This document shows, piece by piece, positions 35,650-45,356 of a stretch of 64,000 nt of DNA. This DNA is from CAVYXK01 sp963708245. Lineage in GTDB: Bacteria > Pseudomonadota > Alphaproteobacteria > Acetobacterales > Acetobacteraceae. The first letter of the stretch is position 1; every line of letters starts with the position of its first letter. A program made the translations under genes and the position numbers. The notes under the pieces were generated by a model that saw only the letters and a list, made by a program, of their open reading frames with translations, was not told the DNA's origin and did not search any database. The DNA lies in the NCBI GenBank assembly GCA_963708245.1, contig OY970201.1, positions 3,534,001 through 3,598,000 of the forward strand, written 5' to 3'.

Positions 35650-37112
35650 ATCGGGATAGGGGGGCACCTCGCGGTGCCGCCCCTCCCACACCACCAGGCA
35701 TACGGGTCACGTACCTCGGCGGTTCGATCGAGTTGAGCTGGCGCCGGAACATAGAGTCGGGGCAGACCAAGTGAATCGAAGTGGTGGTTGCGTAGGGCAG
35801 CTTGAACCGCCGGGTGTCCTGACATGCGCCAAGTTCCCGTCGGCGAGCCGGCGGCGACCGCTGCTCTGAACTGTGTTACGCCACGATAGCGTAGTTCTTT
35901 GAAGCGGTTGCGCCCGTTCCCCCATTGCCGCCAAAGATACGAACGCAATCTTCGGCGGACCCACGCTTCCAGGTTCGTGAGTACTCGCGGAGTTTGGCAG
36001 AACCCGAAGTAGCCACGCCATCCGATGAGGTACGGCGTCAGCTCTCCGACAATCCGCGACAGACTGATCCCCCGTGTCCGGCGGGTCTGCTCCCGGATTC
36101 GCGCCTTGAATGTGTCGAGTGCCTTGGGCGCTATGCGCCGCTCGCCCCCGTCATTCGAGATGCTAAACCCGAGGAACTTCCGCTCCTCCGGCCGCGCCAC
36201 CGCACTCTTCGCCTCGTTGACCTTCAGCCGCAGCTTGGTGGTCAGGAACCGGCTCACCGATGCCATGACACGTTCACCGGCGCGATGGCTGCGGACATAA
36301 ATGTTGCAGTCGTCCGCGTATCGGCAAAAGTGGTGACCACGGCGGGTCAGTTCCCTGTCGAGATCGTCGAGTATGAGGTTGCTTAGGAGGGGCGAGAGCG
36401 GACCCCCTTGCGGGGTCCCCTCATCCACTGGACGGACCAAGCCGTCCTCCATCACCCCTGCGTTGAGAAACGCCCGGATGAGTTTGAGCACGCGCTTATC
36501 GGTTATCCGTGCTGCGACGCGAGCCATCAGGATGTCATGGTTGACTCGATCGAAAAACTTTTCGAGGTCGAGGTCAACAACGACGTTGTAGCCCTCGGCA
36601 ACGTATCGTTGCGCTTGGGCCACCGCCTGATGGGCTGAGCGCCCCGGCCGGAATCCGTAACTGTGCTCGGAGAACGTCGGGTCCCATCGCTCTTGTAGAA
36701 CCTGCAGCAGGGCCTGCTGGATCAGTCGGTCGACGACACAAGGCACGCCGAGCTTCCTGACCCCACCTCCCGGCTTGGGTATTTCGACCCGCTTAACCGG
36801 CTGCGGCTGGTAGGTTCCGTCGAGCAGCTGAGACCGTATGCTTGGCCAGTGCTCACGCAGGTAGATCCTGGCGTCGTCGATGGTCATCCCATCCACGCCA
36901 GGACTGCCCTGGTTCCTTCGAACGCGTTTCCACGCACTTTGGAGATTCTCTCGGTCGCACACCTCCTCCATTAGCTGTTCCGTTCCAGCCGGGCTTTCGG
37001 GTGTCGGCTTCGCCGCGAGTGGTTCGACCCCCTGGAATCCGCTGACCAGGGCTTCACCCTGGCCCTCCGGTTCCGAGGCCAGTGAGGTACTGGTTTTTCT
37101 GCCGCTTTCCAC
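35650..37112 (-). CDS. ltrA: Group II intron reverse transcriptase/maturase (LtrA type)
   Basis: The frame from 37112 shows RT motifs in order: GSPGVDGMT, VEIPKPGGGVRKLGVPCVVDRLIQQAL, SYGFRPGRSAHQAV, VDLDLEKFFDRVNHD, GTPQGGPLSPLLSN and FCRYADDCNIYV (catalytic YADD near 260), followed by the maturase domain with ELTPYLIGWRGYFGFCQTP. No HNH endonuclease domain is seen. The frame stays open through domain V and the 3' splice site to 35583, so the natural stop is missing or the protein is extended over the intron end; I trim it at the intron border. Confidence 0.88.
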
Positions 37113-37590
37113 TCATGAGTTGCCGGTCCTACTTGCCTCTCCCAGTCGTTCAGGCCTTCAGCCCTCGTTCCCGGTTCGGCCTATCTGTTTCTCCGCCTTT
37201 CGGCCTTGGAGTGCCTCAATTAGCCTCGCCGACGTCATGGCCTATTATGCCCTCTGCTGACTCCTGCGCCCCGGTCAGGTCGCCTTTCGGCTTCCTCAGT
37301 TCCAAGATCGGAACGTGACGCAGGCCTCCCTAGGTAAGTTCGATCGCCTTCCCCGCACCCCTGCCGGATCTACAGCCCTGGCCCTTGATGGATGTGGACT
37401 TCGCGATTAGTCGCCCGCTCGTCCGACCAGGGATGCCTCGTATCCAGTTTCTGTTCGTCAGGTCGCGGTTTTGCTCCGCACTTCCTTCAGACACCGCCTC
37501 GCGGTGATGCCCTTGCGCTTCGCTAAGCCTTCACCTCCATCAGGTTGGCTAGGGGACTTTCACCCCCGAGCTATCGAACATGCTAGGCAC
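35650..37590 (-). mobile_element. Complete group II intron with maturase/RT
   Basis: On the minus strand the RNA starts at 37590 with GTGCCTAGCATGTTCGATAG, the 5' GUG-Y start, and ends near 35650 with CCCCCTATCCCGAT. Just before the end lie domain V/VI-like parts: AACCGCCGAGGTACG pairing with CGTATGCCTGGTGGT, then GTGGGAGGGGCGG and its complement. At 1941 bp it is full length for an ORF-bearing intron. The 5' exon ends GGTTTAGTCGC next to the IS91 end. The exact 3' splice site is uncertain by a base or two. Confidence 0.8.
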
Positions 37591-37650
37591 GCGACTAAAC
37601 CGCTACCGCGGTAATTGGCAGTGAAGGAAGAGTGGCGGGCTGGGAACGAC

Positions 37651-37692
37651 CTGTCTTGAGATTGAGGGGCTTCACAACCTCAGCCAAGACAG
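37651..37692 (+). repeat. Hairpin at the IS91 element start
   Basis: CTGTCTTG (37651-37658) pairs with CAAGACAG (37685-37692), and an inner TGAGG/CCTCA stem continues it. It ends 10 bases before the integrase start. Its place suggests an IS91 terminus or control of the integrase gene. Confidence 0.55.
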
Positions 37693-37702
37693 GAGGCCCC
37701 TC

Positions 37703-38566
37703 ATGACCAATAAGGTCATCAGCCCGTTGCGCCAACGCATGGTCGACGACATGACCATGCGTCGAATGTCGCCGAAGACTCAACAAGGGTACATTCGAGC
37801 CGTCAAGAGGTTCGCCGATTTCTTTGGCCGGTCTCCAGACAAGGCGACGGCCGAGGACATCCGTTGCTTCCATGTGCATCTGGCGAAGACCATGGGCCGG
37901 ATACCGACCATGAACGCGACGATGACAGCGTTGAAGTTTTTCTTCGGCGTGACGCTTGGACGGCGCGACGTCATCGATGCCATTCCGTTTGCCCGCGAGC
38001 CGCGGAAGCTGCCAGTGGTTTTGAGCCCCGAGGAAGTTGCGCGGCTGTTGGCGGCGGCGGTGAACATCAAATACCGCGCGGCGTTGAGCCTTGCCTATGC
38101 CACGGGTCTGCGCGTCTCCGAAGTCGTCTCGCTGAAGGTGACCGACATCGACAGCAAACGGATGGTCGTGCGGGTCGAACAGGGCAAGGGCAGCAAGGAT
38201 CGATATGTGATGCTGTCACCCTATCTCCTCACGTTGCTGCGGCAATGGTGGAAGGAGTTGGAAGCGGAGCTTTGGCTGTTTCCCAGTTACCAAGATAGGC
38301 ACCTGTCGGCGCGTCAGCTCCACCGGATCTGCCAGGAGACAGCGAAGCGGGCGGGGATCAAGAAGCGCGTATCGCCGCACACATTGCGCCACAGCTTTGC
38401 GACGCATCTCCTTGAACGAGGGATCGACATCCGCGTGATTCAGGCGATGCTCGGACATAAGAAGTTGCACACCACAGCGCTCTACACGCAGGTCGCGGTC
38501 AAGTCGGTTAGCGCTGTGACGAGCCCGCTCGACTATCTGTTCGCCAGGATGAAGCCGCCCGCCTGA
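37703..38566 (+). CDS. Tyrosine recombinase (XerC/D-like) of the IS91 element
   Basis: ATG 37703 follows AGGAGGCCCCTC. The 287-residue protein has a core-binding domain (MSPKTQQGYIRAVKRFADFFG) and a catalytic domain with LAYATGLRVSEVVSLKVTDID (Arg), GKGSKDRYVML (Lys), SPHTLRHSFATHLLERG (HxxR), MLGHKKLHTTALYTQV (His and Tyr nucleophile). All five are intact. It is followed 13 bases later by the transposase. Confidence 0.92.
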   Translation: MTNKVISPLRQRMVDDMTMRRMSPKTQQGYIRAVKRFADFFGRSPDKATAEDIRCFHVHLAKTMGRIPTMNATMTALKFFFGVTLGRRDVIDAIPFAREPRKLPVVLSPEEVARLLAAAVNIKYRAALSLAYATGLRVSEVVSLKVTDIDSKRMVVRVEQGKGSKDRYVMLSPYLLTLLRQWWKELEAELWLFPSYQDRHLSARQLHRICQETAKRAGIKKRVSPHTLRHSFATHLLERGIDIRVIQAMLGHKKLHTTALYTQVAVKSVSAVTSPLDYLFARMKPPA

Positions 38567-38579
38567 CGCGGCGCGGCCA

Positions 38580-39785
38580 GTGTCACGGCCGGCGTTCGAG
38601 GTGGCGGATATTTTCCGCCGCCGCGGGCCGGCTTGGCGTGAGGCCAACGCCGGCCACGTGAGTCTTGGTCAATTGAAGGTCATGTCGGCGATCGAGCGCT
38701 GCCGGACCGCGGCGTTGGGCGGCCATGTCGATCGCTGCGAGGACTGTGGGCACCTGCAGATTTCCTACAACTCTTGCGGCAACCGCCATTGCCCGAAGTG
38801 CCAGGCGGTCGCCGCCAAGCAGTGGTTGGCCGAGCGCCAGGCCGAACTGCTGCCCGTGCCCTATTTCCACGTCGTGTTTAGCCTGCCGGCGCCGATCGCC
38901 GACATCGCCTACCAGAACAAGGCGGTCATCTACGGCCTGTTGTTCAAAGCCGCCGCCGAGACGCTGATCACCATCGCCGCCGACCCCAAGCATCTGGGTG
39001 CCCGCATCGGCGTGACCGCCGTGCTCCACACCTGGGGTTCCGCGCTAACCCATCATCCCCATGCCCACATCATCGTTCCAGGCGGTGGCATCTCGCCGGA
39101 CGGCCAGCAGTGGATAGCCTGCCGGCCCGGCTTCTTCCTGCCGGTCCGGGTGTTGTCGCGCCTCTTCCGCCGCCTGTTCCTCGAGAAGCTGACCACTACC
39201 TACGACGCCGGACATCTGCACTTCTTCGGCGACCATGCCGGCTTGGCCAAGCCGGAAGCCTTCGGGGCTTATCTCGCGCCGCTGCGGCGGACAGAATGGG
39301 TGGTCTATTCCAAACGGCCTTTCGGCGGACCAGAGGCGGTGCTCGCTTACCTCTCCCGCTATACCCATCGGGTTGCCATTTCCAACAGCCGGCTTGTCGC
39401 CTTCGATGGCGAACGCGTCACCTTCAAATGGAAGGACTATCGGGCCAAGGGCGCCGTCCAATATAAGTTCATGACGCTGGACGCCAACGAGTTCATCCGG
39501 CGTTTCCTCGTCCATGTGCTGCCCGACGGATTCCATCGCATTCGCCATTATGGCCTGTTCGCCAATGGCCGTGCCGACAACATTGCGCATGCCCGCCAGC
39601 TGCTTGGTGTGCCGGAACCCACATCACACTGCAATGAAGGCGACAGCGCCGATGCCGGCGGCGTAGAGGCGGAAGGAAAAACTTGTCCGTGCTGCGGCGG
39701 ACGGATGGTCCTCATCGAGACCTTCGAACGCGGCTGTCAGCCTCGGCTCTGGTCCATCGCGTCGATCGGGATCGACAGCTCATGA
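38580..39785 (+). CDS. IS91-family HUH transposase
   Basis: The 401-residue rolling-circle transposase has an N-terminal zinc finger (RCEDCGHLQISYNSCGNRHCPKCQ, about 52-76), the HUH motif in HHPHAHIIVPGGG (about 160) and the catalytic Tyr in AYLSRYTHRVAISNSRL (about 262). A CPCCGGRM ribbon near the C-terminus is also typical. ORF start at GTG 38580. It looks intact and, with its recombinase, potentially mobile. Confidence 0.93.
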   Translation: MSRPAFEVADIFRRRGPAWREANAGHVSLGQLKVMSAIERCRTAALGGHVDRCEDCGHLQISYNSCGNRHCPKCQAVAAKQWLAERQAELLPVPYFHVVFSLPAPIADIAYQNKAVIYGLLFKAAAETLITIAADPKHLGARIGVTAVLHTWGSALTHHPHAHIIVPGGGISPDGQQWIACRPGFFLPVRVLSRLFRRLFLEKLTTTYDAGHLHFFGDHAGLAKPEAFGAYLAPLRRTEWVVYSKRPFGGPEAVLAYLSRYTHRVAISNSRLVAFDGERVTFKWKDYRAKGAVQYKFMTLDANEFIRRFLVHVLPDGFHRIRHYGLFANGRADNIAHARQLLGVPEPTSHCNEGDSADAGGVEAEGKTCPCCGGRMVLIETFERGCQPRLWSIASIGIDSS

Positions 39786-40479
39786 CCAACATCGTCTCCT
39801 CGCCACCGCAAATCACCGGGCCGATCCGAACCCGCCATCTATCCGGCTACGGTGGCGCTCGCCCAGAAATCACCAGACCGGCCTTCGCTGGGCGCCGGAA
39901 CATAGTTCTGTCGACACAGAATTTCTGTCGGACTCGCCCGCCGATCGATAAAAACGGGCCGTCCACCCGCCACCCCGCATTCGCTCCCCTCCGCGACATC
40001 GAGAATCCTTCCGTCGCCGTGCCCAAATCCTCATAGGCTCGCATCAGCGCCGTCGCGAACTTTCCCGCGGTTTCCTCCTTCGAGGCTTTTCGGACGCCTG
40101 CCATCGGCGCCCCCCGACTGTGTTCGGCAGGCATCCGAAAACCCTAGAGCACTCGTACGGCAGTAGGAGTAGGGCGCCGGAGATCAAATAGTCGTACGAG
40201 CGCTCCTTACTTCGCTGTCTCTCTCGATCGTCGCCTGGTCACCATCCATGCGCCACTATCGGCTCACCACCCTCGTGTCGCGCAAGGTGGTGTAAACAAG
40301 CCGCTTACGAAGCATCTCAGGGCGCTGTGTGTCTTCCGGAGCCGCCCTCGGCGCCTAGAATTACGCGCCTCGCGCAGGCCTTCGACCCGGTGCCGGAAAG
40401 CCGATAGTGCTCTGCTGACGCGAATGCACTCGGCCAGCGAGCTTCCGGCCAATAATTGGCAATGCCACGCCGCGATCTC

Positions 40480-41223
40480 TCACCACTGAAACTCGGCCAG
40501 AAAGCGCCTTGTTCGCTCCTCCCGTGGACACCTGAAGACCTCGTCCGGTGTCCCTTGCTCAACGATCCGGCCGCCATCCATGACAACGACCCGATCGGCT
40601 ACTCGGCGAACGAATACCATCTCATGGCTGACGACTATCATTGTCATGCCTTCATCGGCAAGTTGCTTTATCACATTAAGCACCTCGCTTGTTAGCTCAG
40701 GATCAAGCGCAGAGGTCGGCTCATCGAACAGCATGATTTTCGGTCGCATTGCGAGCGCCCGAGCGATCGCCACGCGTTGCTGCTGACCGCCAGAGAGCTG
40801 GGTGGGCCGAGCTTGCGCCTTTTCCATGACCCCGACCTTGTCTAACAGTGACATGCCAAGATCTCGCGCCACGGGGAGAGGCATTTTCAACGCCGTAACT
40901 GGACCTTCGATCACGTTCTCCACCACGCTCATATGCGGAAACAAATTAAATTGCTGAAATACCATCCCGATCTGCCTGCGCACGCTGACTAGATCAGCGC
41001 GACGCGCCGTGACATCTATGTCCCCTAACAGGATCTGTCCGGCACTAGGGTGCTCAAGGCGGTTGATGCAGCGTAGGAACGTGCTCTTACCCGAGCCACT
41101 GGGCCCGATGATAGCGATGACTTCGGCCTTCCGGACCTCCAAGTCCACGCCGTGCAGCACTTCCACCGCCCCGAATTGCATATGCAGATTGCGAACGGTC
41201 AGAACGATGTCCTGCTCATCCAT
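40480..41223 (-). CDS. Amino-acid ABC importer ATPase (GlnQ type)
   Basis: The 247 residues have Walker A GPSGSGKSTFL (40-50), Q-loop MVFQQFNLFPHM, signature LSGGQQQRVAIARALA, Walker B IMLFDEPTSALD and H-loop VSHEM. It is the last gene of the minus operon that starts with mlrC; 13 bases separate it from the permease. It is clearly a paralogue of the ATPase at 32.3 kb, not a copy. Confidence 0.95.
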   Translation of the reverse strand: MDEQDIVLTVRNLHMQFGAVEVLHGVDLEVRKAEVIAIIGPSGSGKSTFLRCINRLEHPSAGQILLGDIDVTARRADLVSVRRQIGMVFQQFNLFPHMSVVENVIEGPVTALKMPLPVARDLGMSLLDKVGVMEKAQARPTQLSGGQQQRVAIARALAMRPKIMLFDEPTSALDPELTSEVLNVIKQLADEGMTMIVVSHEMVFVRRVADRVVVMDGGRIVEQGTPDEVFRCPREERTRRFLAEFQW

Positions 41224-41236
41224 GGGTGACTCTCCA

Positions 41237-41980
41237 TCACTTGCTTAGCTTCGCCGCAATGGTGGCACCGCGGCGGCTGGGTGATTTGAATGAACCGTTC
41301 CGGCGGCTGCGGCCCAACCATTTCGCATAGAGTTGCTCCAACGCCACCGATTGCAAGTAGACCACGACAAAGTATATCGCACCCGTGATGGTGAATACCT
41401 CGACGGGACGATAGGTTTCGACGGCCAGTGTGCGGGCTTCGTACATCATTTCGGTGATAGAGATGACCGACGCTACTGATGTGTCCTTCAACAGACTGAG
41501 CCAGATATTGGCTAAGGCGGGCAGGACGTTCTGCAGCGCCTGGGGCAGGATGACTCGCCGGAACCCCTGGAATGGCGTCAGCCCTATGGCGATAGCGGCT
41601 TCCCTCTGCCCCCTGGGGACACTGAGAATGCCGGCTCGAAAGATTTCGGCCATAAAGGCGCCGACGTTGAGTGAGAACGCGATAATCGCGGCTTCCAGGG
41701 CTGGCAAGCGGATATCAGCCATCACCGGCAGCACGTAATACACCCAGAGTAGCTGGGCGATGATCGGTGTGTTGCGGAAGAATTCGGTATAGATGCTGGC
41801 AATGCTTGTGAGACCGCGGATCTTGCTTAAGCGGACGAGCGCCACAAGCAGCCCCAATAGAGATCCGAAGCCCATCGCGGCAATGGCAACGATGAAGCTG
41901 ACGCCTAGCCCGTGGAGCAGGAGCGGCAGGCTTCCCCAAATGACCGAGAAATCCCAGTCGTAGTTCACCGACAACTCCAC
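41237..41980 (-). CDS. Amino-acid ABC permease (GltJ/K type)
   Basis: The 247-residue permease begins MELSVNYDWDFSVIWGSLPLLLHGL. It has the YTEFFRNTPIIAQLLWVYYVLPV block, the loop AIAIGLTPFQGFRRVILPQALQNVLPALAN and DTSVASVISITEMMY. Five helices are likely. It lies 34 bases after the other permease in the same operon. Confidence 0.92.
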   Translation of the reverse strand: MELSVNYDWDFSVIWGSLPLLLHGLGVSFIVAIAAMGFGSLLGLLVALVRLSKIRGLTSIASIYTEFFRNTPIIAQLLWVYYVLPVMADIRLPALEAAIIAFSLNVGAFMAEIFRAGILSVPRGQREAAIAIGLTPFQGFRRVILPQALQNVLPALANIWLSLLKDTSVASVISITEMMYEARTLAVETYRPVEVFTITGAIYFVVVYLQSVALEQLYAKWLGRSRRNGSFKSPSRRGATIAAKLSK

Positions 41981-42014
41981 AACTTACGACCCGCCGGCCG
42001 CAGGACGGCGCAGA

Positions 42015-42683
42015 TCATATCGTATGCATAATTCGACGTTGGTAGAATGTATTCATCCCGATGGCGATCGGATAGGTCAGCAAGAAGTAGATGCCAGAGC
42101 CAACGGTAAATATCTCTAGTGACCGGAAAGTCGTGGTGTTCAATGCCATCATCTGGAACATGAGCTCAGGCACGCCAATCACGGACAGTAGTGCCAATTC
42201 CTTGACCATGGTGATAAAGGTGCTCGCTATCGGCGGCAGCATGGCTACCAGCGCTTGGGGTAGTACCACTCTTCGCCACATCTGCGGTGTTGTAAGGCCG
42301 ATCGCATGCGCCGCTTCGAACTGGCCCTCGCCTACCGAATTGATCCCTCCTCGGAACACCTCGGCTAGGTAGGCCCCTCCATAAAGGCTCAATGCCACGA
42401 TGCCCGTCTCGATCACGCTCAGGGAGAATCCGGTCAGCAGTGGAAGCGCATAGAAGATCCAGACCAGCTGGATCAACAGCGGGGTGCTGCGGACCAAGTC
42501 GACGTAGATCTGGCCAATTCCGCGCAACAAGCGGGAGTTTGAAAGCCGAAGCCAGGCAACAAGCAGCCCAATCAGGGAGGCCAGTACAAAAGCAAGAATA
42601 CATACGCCTAGGGTTACCGCGACCCCCGTTAATAGGAAGTGGAAGCTGCGGAGAACGAGATCAAACCGCCATTGATAGGGCAT
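42015..42683 (-). CDS. Amino-acid ABC permease (GltJ/K type), second
   Basis: The 222-residue protein reads MPYQWRFDLVLRSFHFLLTG, then YVDLVRSTPLLIQLVWIFYALPLL and AAHAIGLTTPQMWRRVVLPQALVAMLPP, the EAA-type loop. It would form the channel with its neighbour. The gap of 111 bases to the binding-protein gene is the longest inside the importer and could hold a processing signal, but I see no clear hairpin. Confidence 0.92.
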   Translation of the reverse strand: MPYQWRFDLVLRSFHFLLTGVAVTLGVCILAFVLASLIGLLVAWLRLSNSRLLRGIGQIYVDLVRSTPLLIQLVWIFYALPLLTGFSLSVIETGIVALSLYGGAYLAEVFRGGINSVGEGQFEAAHAIGLTTPQMWRRVVLPQALVAMLPPIASTFITMVKELALLSVIGVPELMFQMMALNTTTFRSLEIFTVGSGIYFLLTYPIAIGMNTFYQRRIMHTI

Positions 42684-42794
42684 GGCCCCGCATGTCCTCG
42701 CAGCTAGATTGCTTTAGATAGCGATGATTGCGTCCGTTGTCGCCGCCGGGCGAACCCAGCCGCTTTGGTGTCACCCGGCGTGCGATAAGCCGTG

Positions 42795-43637
42795 TCAGTT
42801 CAGAAGGAGTTCCGGCTGGCTCCACTTCGCTCGCCAGGACTCGAGTAAGCCCTGCTTGCGAAGATCGCTTACAACGCTGGCGAGAAAGTCCTCGAACTGC
42901 TGGTCACCCTTACGCACGCCTATCCCGATCGGGGTCGGGAACACCGGCTTCGTGAACGCGTCTGCAGGCACGACTTTCAGGTCGGGGAAGCGCTGCAGAT
43001 AAGCTTGCGTCAGCACAGCATCGAACTGGACGGCATCGACGCGGCCAGCGATAACTTCCTCGGGAGGAGCGCTGCTGCCTCCGGTGGGCGACAAGATGCT
43101 CTTGATCTGCGCATTCTTGAAATTACGCTTGATCATCTGTTCGCTGCCGCTTCCTGTGACTGTAGCGATTCTCACTCCAGGCTTGTCAATGTCTTCGATA
43201 GTGTTGATCGAGTTGTTGTTCTTTCGAACGAGGAACGCAATACCTTCCTCGCCGAAAGTGACGAAGTCCACAACCTTCTTACGTTGCTCCGTCTCGAATA
43301 GCCCGGCGAGAGCAACATCATATTTGTTCGCTTGCAGTCCGGCGATGATGGTGTCCCAGCCCGTTTCATCGAACTCCAGCTTGACGCCGAGGCGCTTGGC
43401 TGCCTCCTTGCCGATCTGAACGCAGATGCCTTCCAGCTGCCCACTATGGGGATCTTTGAATATCGTCGGCGCGGCGATGCTCGCGCCCGCCTTCAGGACT
43501 CCCGCCGCCTTGATCGCCTTGATAGTGGGGCTGCTTTCCCAACTCACGTCCCCCGCAGCAATCCGGCCCGTTGTAATCAGCAATCCCGCCGTCAGAGCAG
43601 CGGGCAGCACCCGGCGTAGAGCATCTCGTCGCTTCAT
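42795..43637 (-). CDS. Amino-acid ABC binding protein (SBP family 3)
   Basis: ATG 43637 has GGGAG eleven bases upstream; nine upstream codons are unconserved. The signal MKRRDALRRVLPAALTAGLLITT carries a twin-arginine-like RRDALRR and ends near AAGD. The mature part has SGQLEGICVQIGKEAAKRLGVKLEF, GWDTIIAGLQANKYDVALAGLFET and VDAVQFDAVLTQAYLQRFPD, the usual fold. The nearby M24-like and MlrC hydrolases suggest its ligand is a small peptide-like or N-acyl/cyclic amide compound; that is inference. Confidence 0.9.
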   Translation of the reverse strand: MKRRDALRRVLPAALTAGLLITTGRIAAGDVSWESSPTIKAIKAAGVLKAGASIAAPTIFKDPHSGQLEGICVQIGKEAAKRLGVKLEFDETGWDTIIAGLQANKYDVALAGLFETEQRKKVVDFVTFGEEGIAFLVRKNNNSINTIEDIDKPGVRIATVTGSGSEQMIKRNFKNAQIKSILSPTGGSSAPPEEVIAGRVDAVQFDAVLTQAYLQRFPDLKVVPADAFTKPVFPTPIGIGVRKGDQQFEDFLASVVSDLRKQGLLESWRAKWSQPELLLN

Positions 43638-43693
43638 CGTGGTTCTCCCTTTTTGAGGCGTCATCCCTGTCTCTTCAATTCAGAGTGATATGA

Positions 43694-44890
43694 TCAGGCC
43701 TTGATTACGATCTCGCGGGGCATGTCCGTAAGCGTCTCAACACCCTCTTCGGTGACATGCACCGTTTCACTCACTCCGATCCCGAACCGGCCGTAGGAGC
43801 GCAGCGACATAGGCAAATGGAACACCATGCCGGGCTGCAGCGGTGCATGATTATCCTTCAGCAGGAGGAAGTTGGACGCTTCCAGCCAGGTCGGCGGGAA
43901 GTTGATTCCCACTGGATAGCCGAACGTGTAGTGAAAGATGACGTCCGACGGGATCCGCTTGACGATCCGGTGACCGACGGCCGCGACGTCCGACGCGGGG
44001 AGTCCCGGCCGGATCGTCCCAATCAGCGCATTCAGGCACTCGTTGGAGATAGCATGCAGATTGCGGACGTCCGCAGAGGGCTCGCCAACCGTAGCAGTGC
44101 GCATGATGGGCGCGGTGTACCGCTCGATGTTGGCACCGATCTCGACGAACACGCTGTCGCCCTCCGCGAGGATATGACCTGTCGCGGTGCTGTGCGGCGC
44201 GCCCCCACGCCAGCCTCCGCAGATGAAAGGGCCGACCGCCATAAACTGGCTGCCATTATGATAAAGCGCGGACAATGCCGCCGCGCAGACGTCACGATCA
44301 CAAACGCCATTGCCAATCTTGTCCATTGCGGCACGGACGCCGGTGACGCTCACCTGAGCGGCGCGGCGGAGTTTCTCTAGCTCGAGCGGTGATTTGATCA
44401 GCCGCACTGGCTCAACGATACCAGAGACCAGCTTCGATCGGCCGGTTGGAAGAGCCTCTGCCAGCCGACGGATGATTATCGGCGCAACGGAACCCGGCCC
44501 TTCGTCGAGACCTATGTGCTCCTTCGCGGCGCCGTGGCGGCCAAGGACGTCTGCGAGGAATGCCACGGGATCTTCGCCGGTGTCATAAGCCTCCACCTCG
44601 GCTCCCACCGACGTAGCGTGGAAGCGTGCCAGTTCGAAGTACCAGAGCACCATGAGCGGCACTCTCGTTTGCGAGACGACCATGCACTGGAAGTCGTGCA
44701 AATTCGTCGAGAAATGACCACAGAGATAGGTGATGTTAGCCGGGTCGAAGGTGATAAGGGTATCGATCCCAGCCTCCACCAGCCGTTCGCGCACTGAAGC
44801 AATACGTTGTTGGTACTCCGCCGGTGGGAAATACATTTCTTGCTGTCCAAAGGGGCCGTATTTGGAGAATCGGTTGGTCGCGCTGGTCAC
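43694..44890 (-). CDS. M24-like hydrolase lacking most metal ligands (creatinase/DoeA-like branch)
   Basis: The 398-residue protein has the N-terminal creatinase fold (IDTLITFDPANITYLCGHFS) and the pita-bread domain. Where metallopeptidases have D-x11-D it reads VFVEIGANIERYTAPIMRTATVG, and where they have a TxEPG Glu it reads MVFHLPMSL; only the SETVHVTEEGVE glutamate region remains. The RYxAPxxRT sequence is typical of the branch with ectoine hydrolase and relatives, which, like creatinase, work without a dinuclear metal site. It lies between ridA(pseudo) and the importer in one operon and is probably the amidohydrolase for the imported compound. Confidence 0.85.
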   Translation of the reverse strand: MTSATNRFSKYGPFGQQEMYFPPAEYQQRIASVRERLVEAGIDTLITFDPANITYLCGHFSTNLHDFQCMVVSQTRVPLMVLWYFELARFHATSVGAEVEAYDTGEDPVAFLADVLGRHGAAKEHIGLDEGPGSVAPIIIRRLAEALPTGRSKLVSGIVEPVRLIKSPLELEKLRRAAQVSVTGVRAAMDKIGNGVCDRDVCAAALSALYHNGSQFMAVGPFICGGWRGGAPHSTATGHILAEGDSVFVEIGANIERYTAPIMRTATVGEPSADVRNLHAISNECLNALIGTIRPGLPASDVAAVGHRIVKRIPSDVIFHYTFGYPVGINFPPTWLEASNFLLLKDNHAPLQPGMVFHLPMSLRSYGRFGIGVSETVHVTEEGVETLTDMPREIVIKA

Positions 44891-44988
44891 TGTTGCATTC
44901 CTTTCTGACTAATGAACAAAACCTTCTTTTGCCAAACCCGACCGGACGGCGGACCGACTATCGTTCCGAATTTAGAAAGCGCCATACC

Positions 44989-45356
44989 TCATCGTGGTAT
45001 GTTAGGCAAATCAGCTGCCGCCACCGTGTAGGACGCGATCGCTGCCACGCATTCGATTTCGTATTGCCGTATTTCCAGCAGGCAATGAGTGATCGTCGTG
45101 CGAGTCGGATACGATCCCGCGAAGGATCCTCGGTAGATTTTGTCGAAGGCAGTGAGATCGGACGGATCGCGCACGAAGTTTTGCGTCTGTATGACATGCC
45201 TGAGATCTCGGCTGCGAAGCTGCGGCTGACGATGTTGCCCTTTCGCGCTACGGAAGCCTGACCTGATATGAACAAGAGCTCGCCCGCCCTTACGACGAAG
45301 CTAACGGGCAAATGGGAGCGCGGAGTGTTCGACCCGCTAGCGTAGGTGGCCCTCAA
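44989..45356 (-). pseudogene. RidA (YjgF/YER057c) family gene with frameshift
   Basis: The first frame reads LPVSFVVRAGELLFISGQASV and ARKGNIVSRSFAAEI, as RidA proteins do. The frame is then lost and a neighbouring frame continues NFVRDPSDLTAFDKIYRGSF, THCLLEIRQYEIECVAAIASY, ending at 44989. About 15 residues are also missing at the break. A TTG at 45356 overlapping the mlrC stop is the likely start. RidA would hydrolyse reactive enamine/imine intermediates, fitting an amino-acid catabolic operon. Confidence 0.8.

Larger units (their letters stand above)
37600..40134 (+). mobile_element. IS91-family element with integrase (approximate limits)
   Basis: An integrase and a HUH transposase in this order and spacing are the standard content of IS91-type elements that also carry a tyrosine recombinase. 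IS91 makes no target duplication, so limits are approximate: the left lies between the group II intron and 37650, the right somewhere after 39785. Between 39786 and 40134 no conserved gene is recognised; one 95-codon minus frame (39847-40134) is open but unsupported. From 40135 to 40479 I see nothing. Confidence 0.6.
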
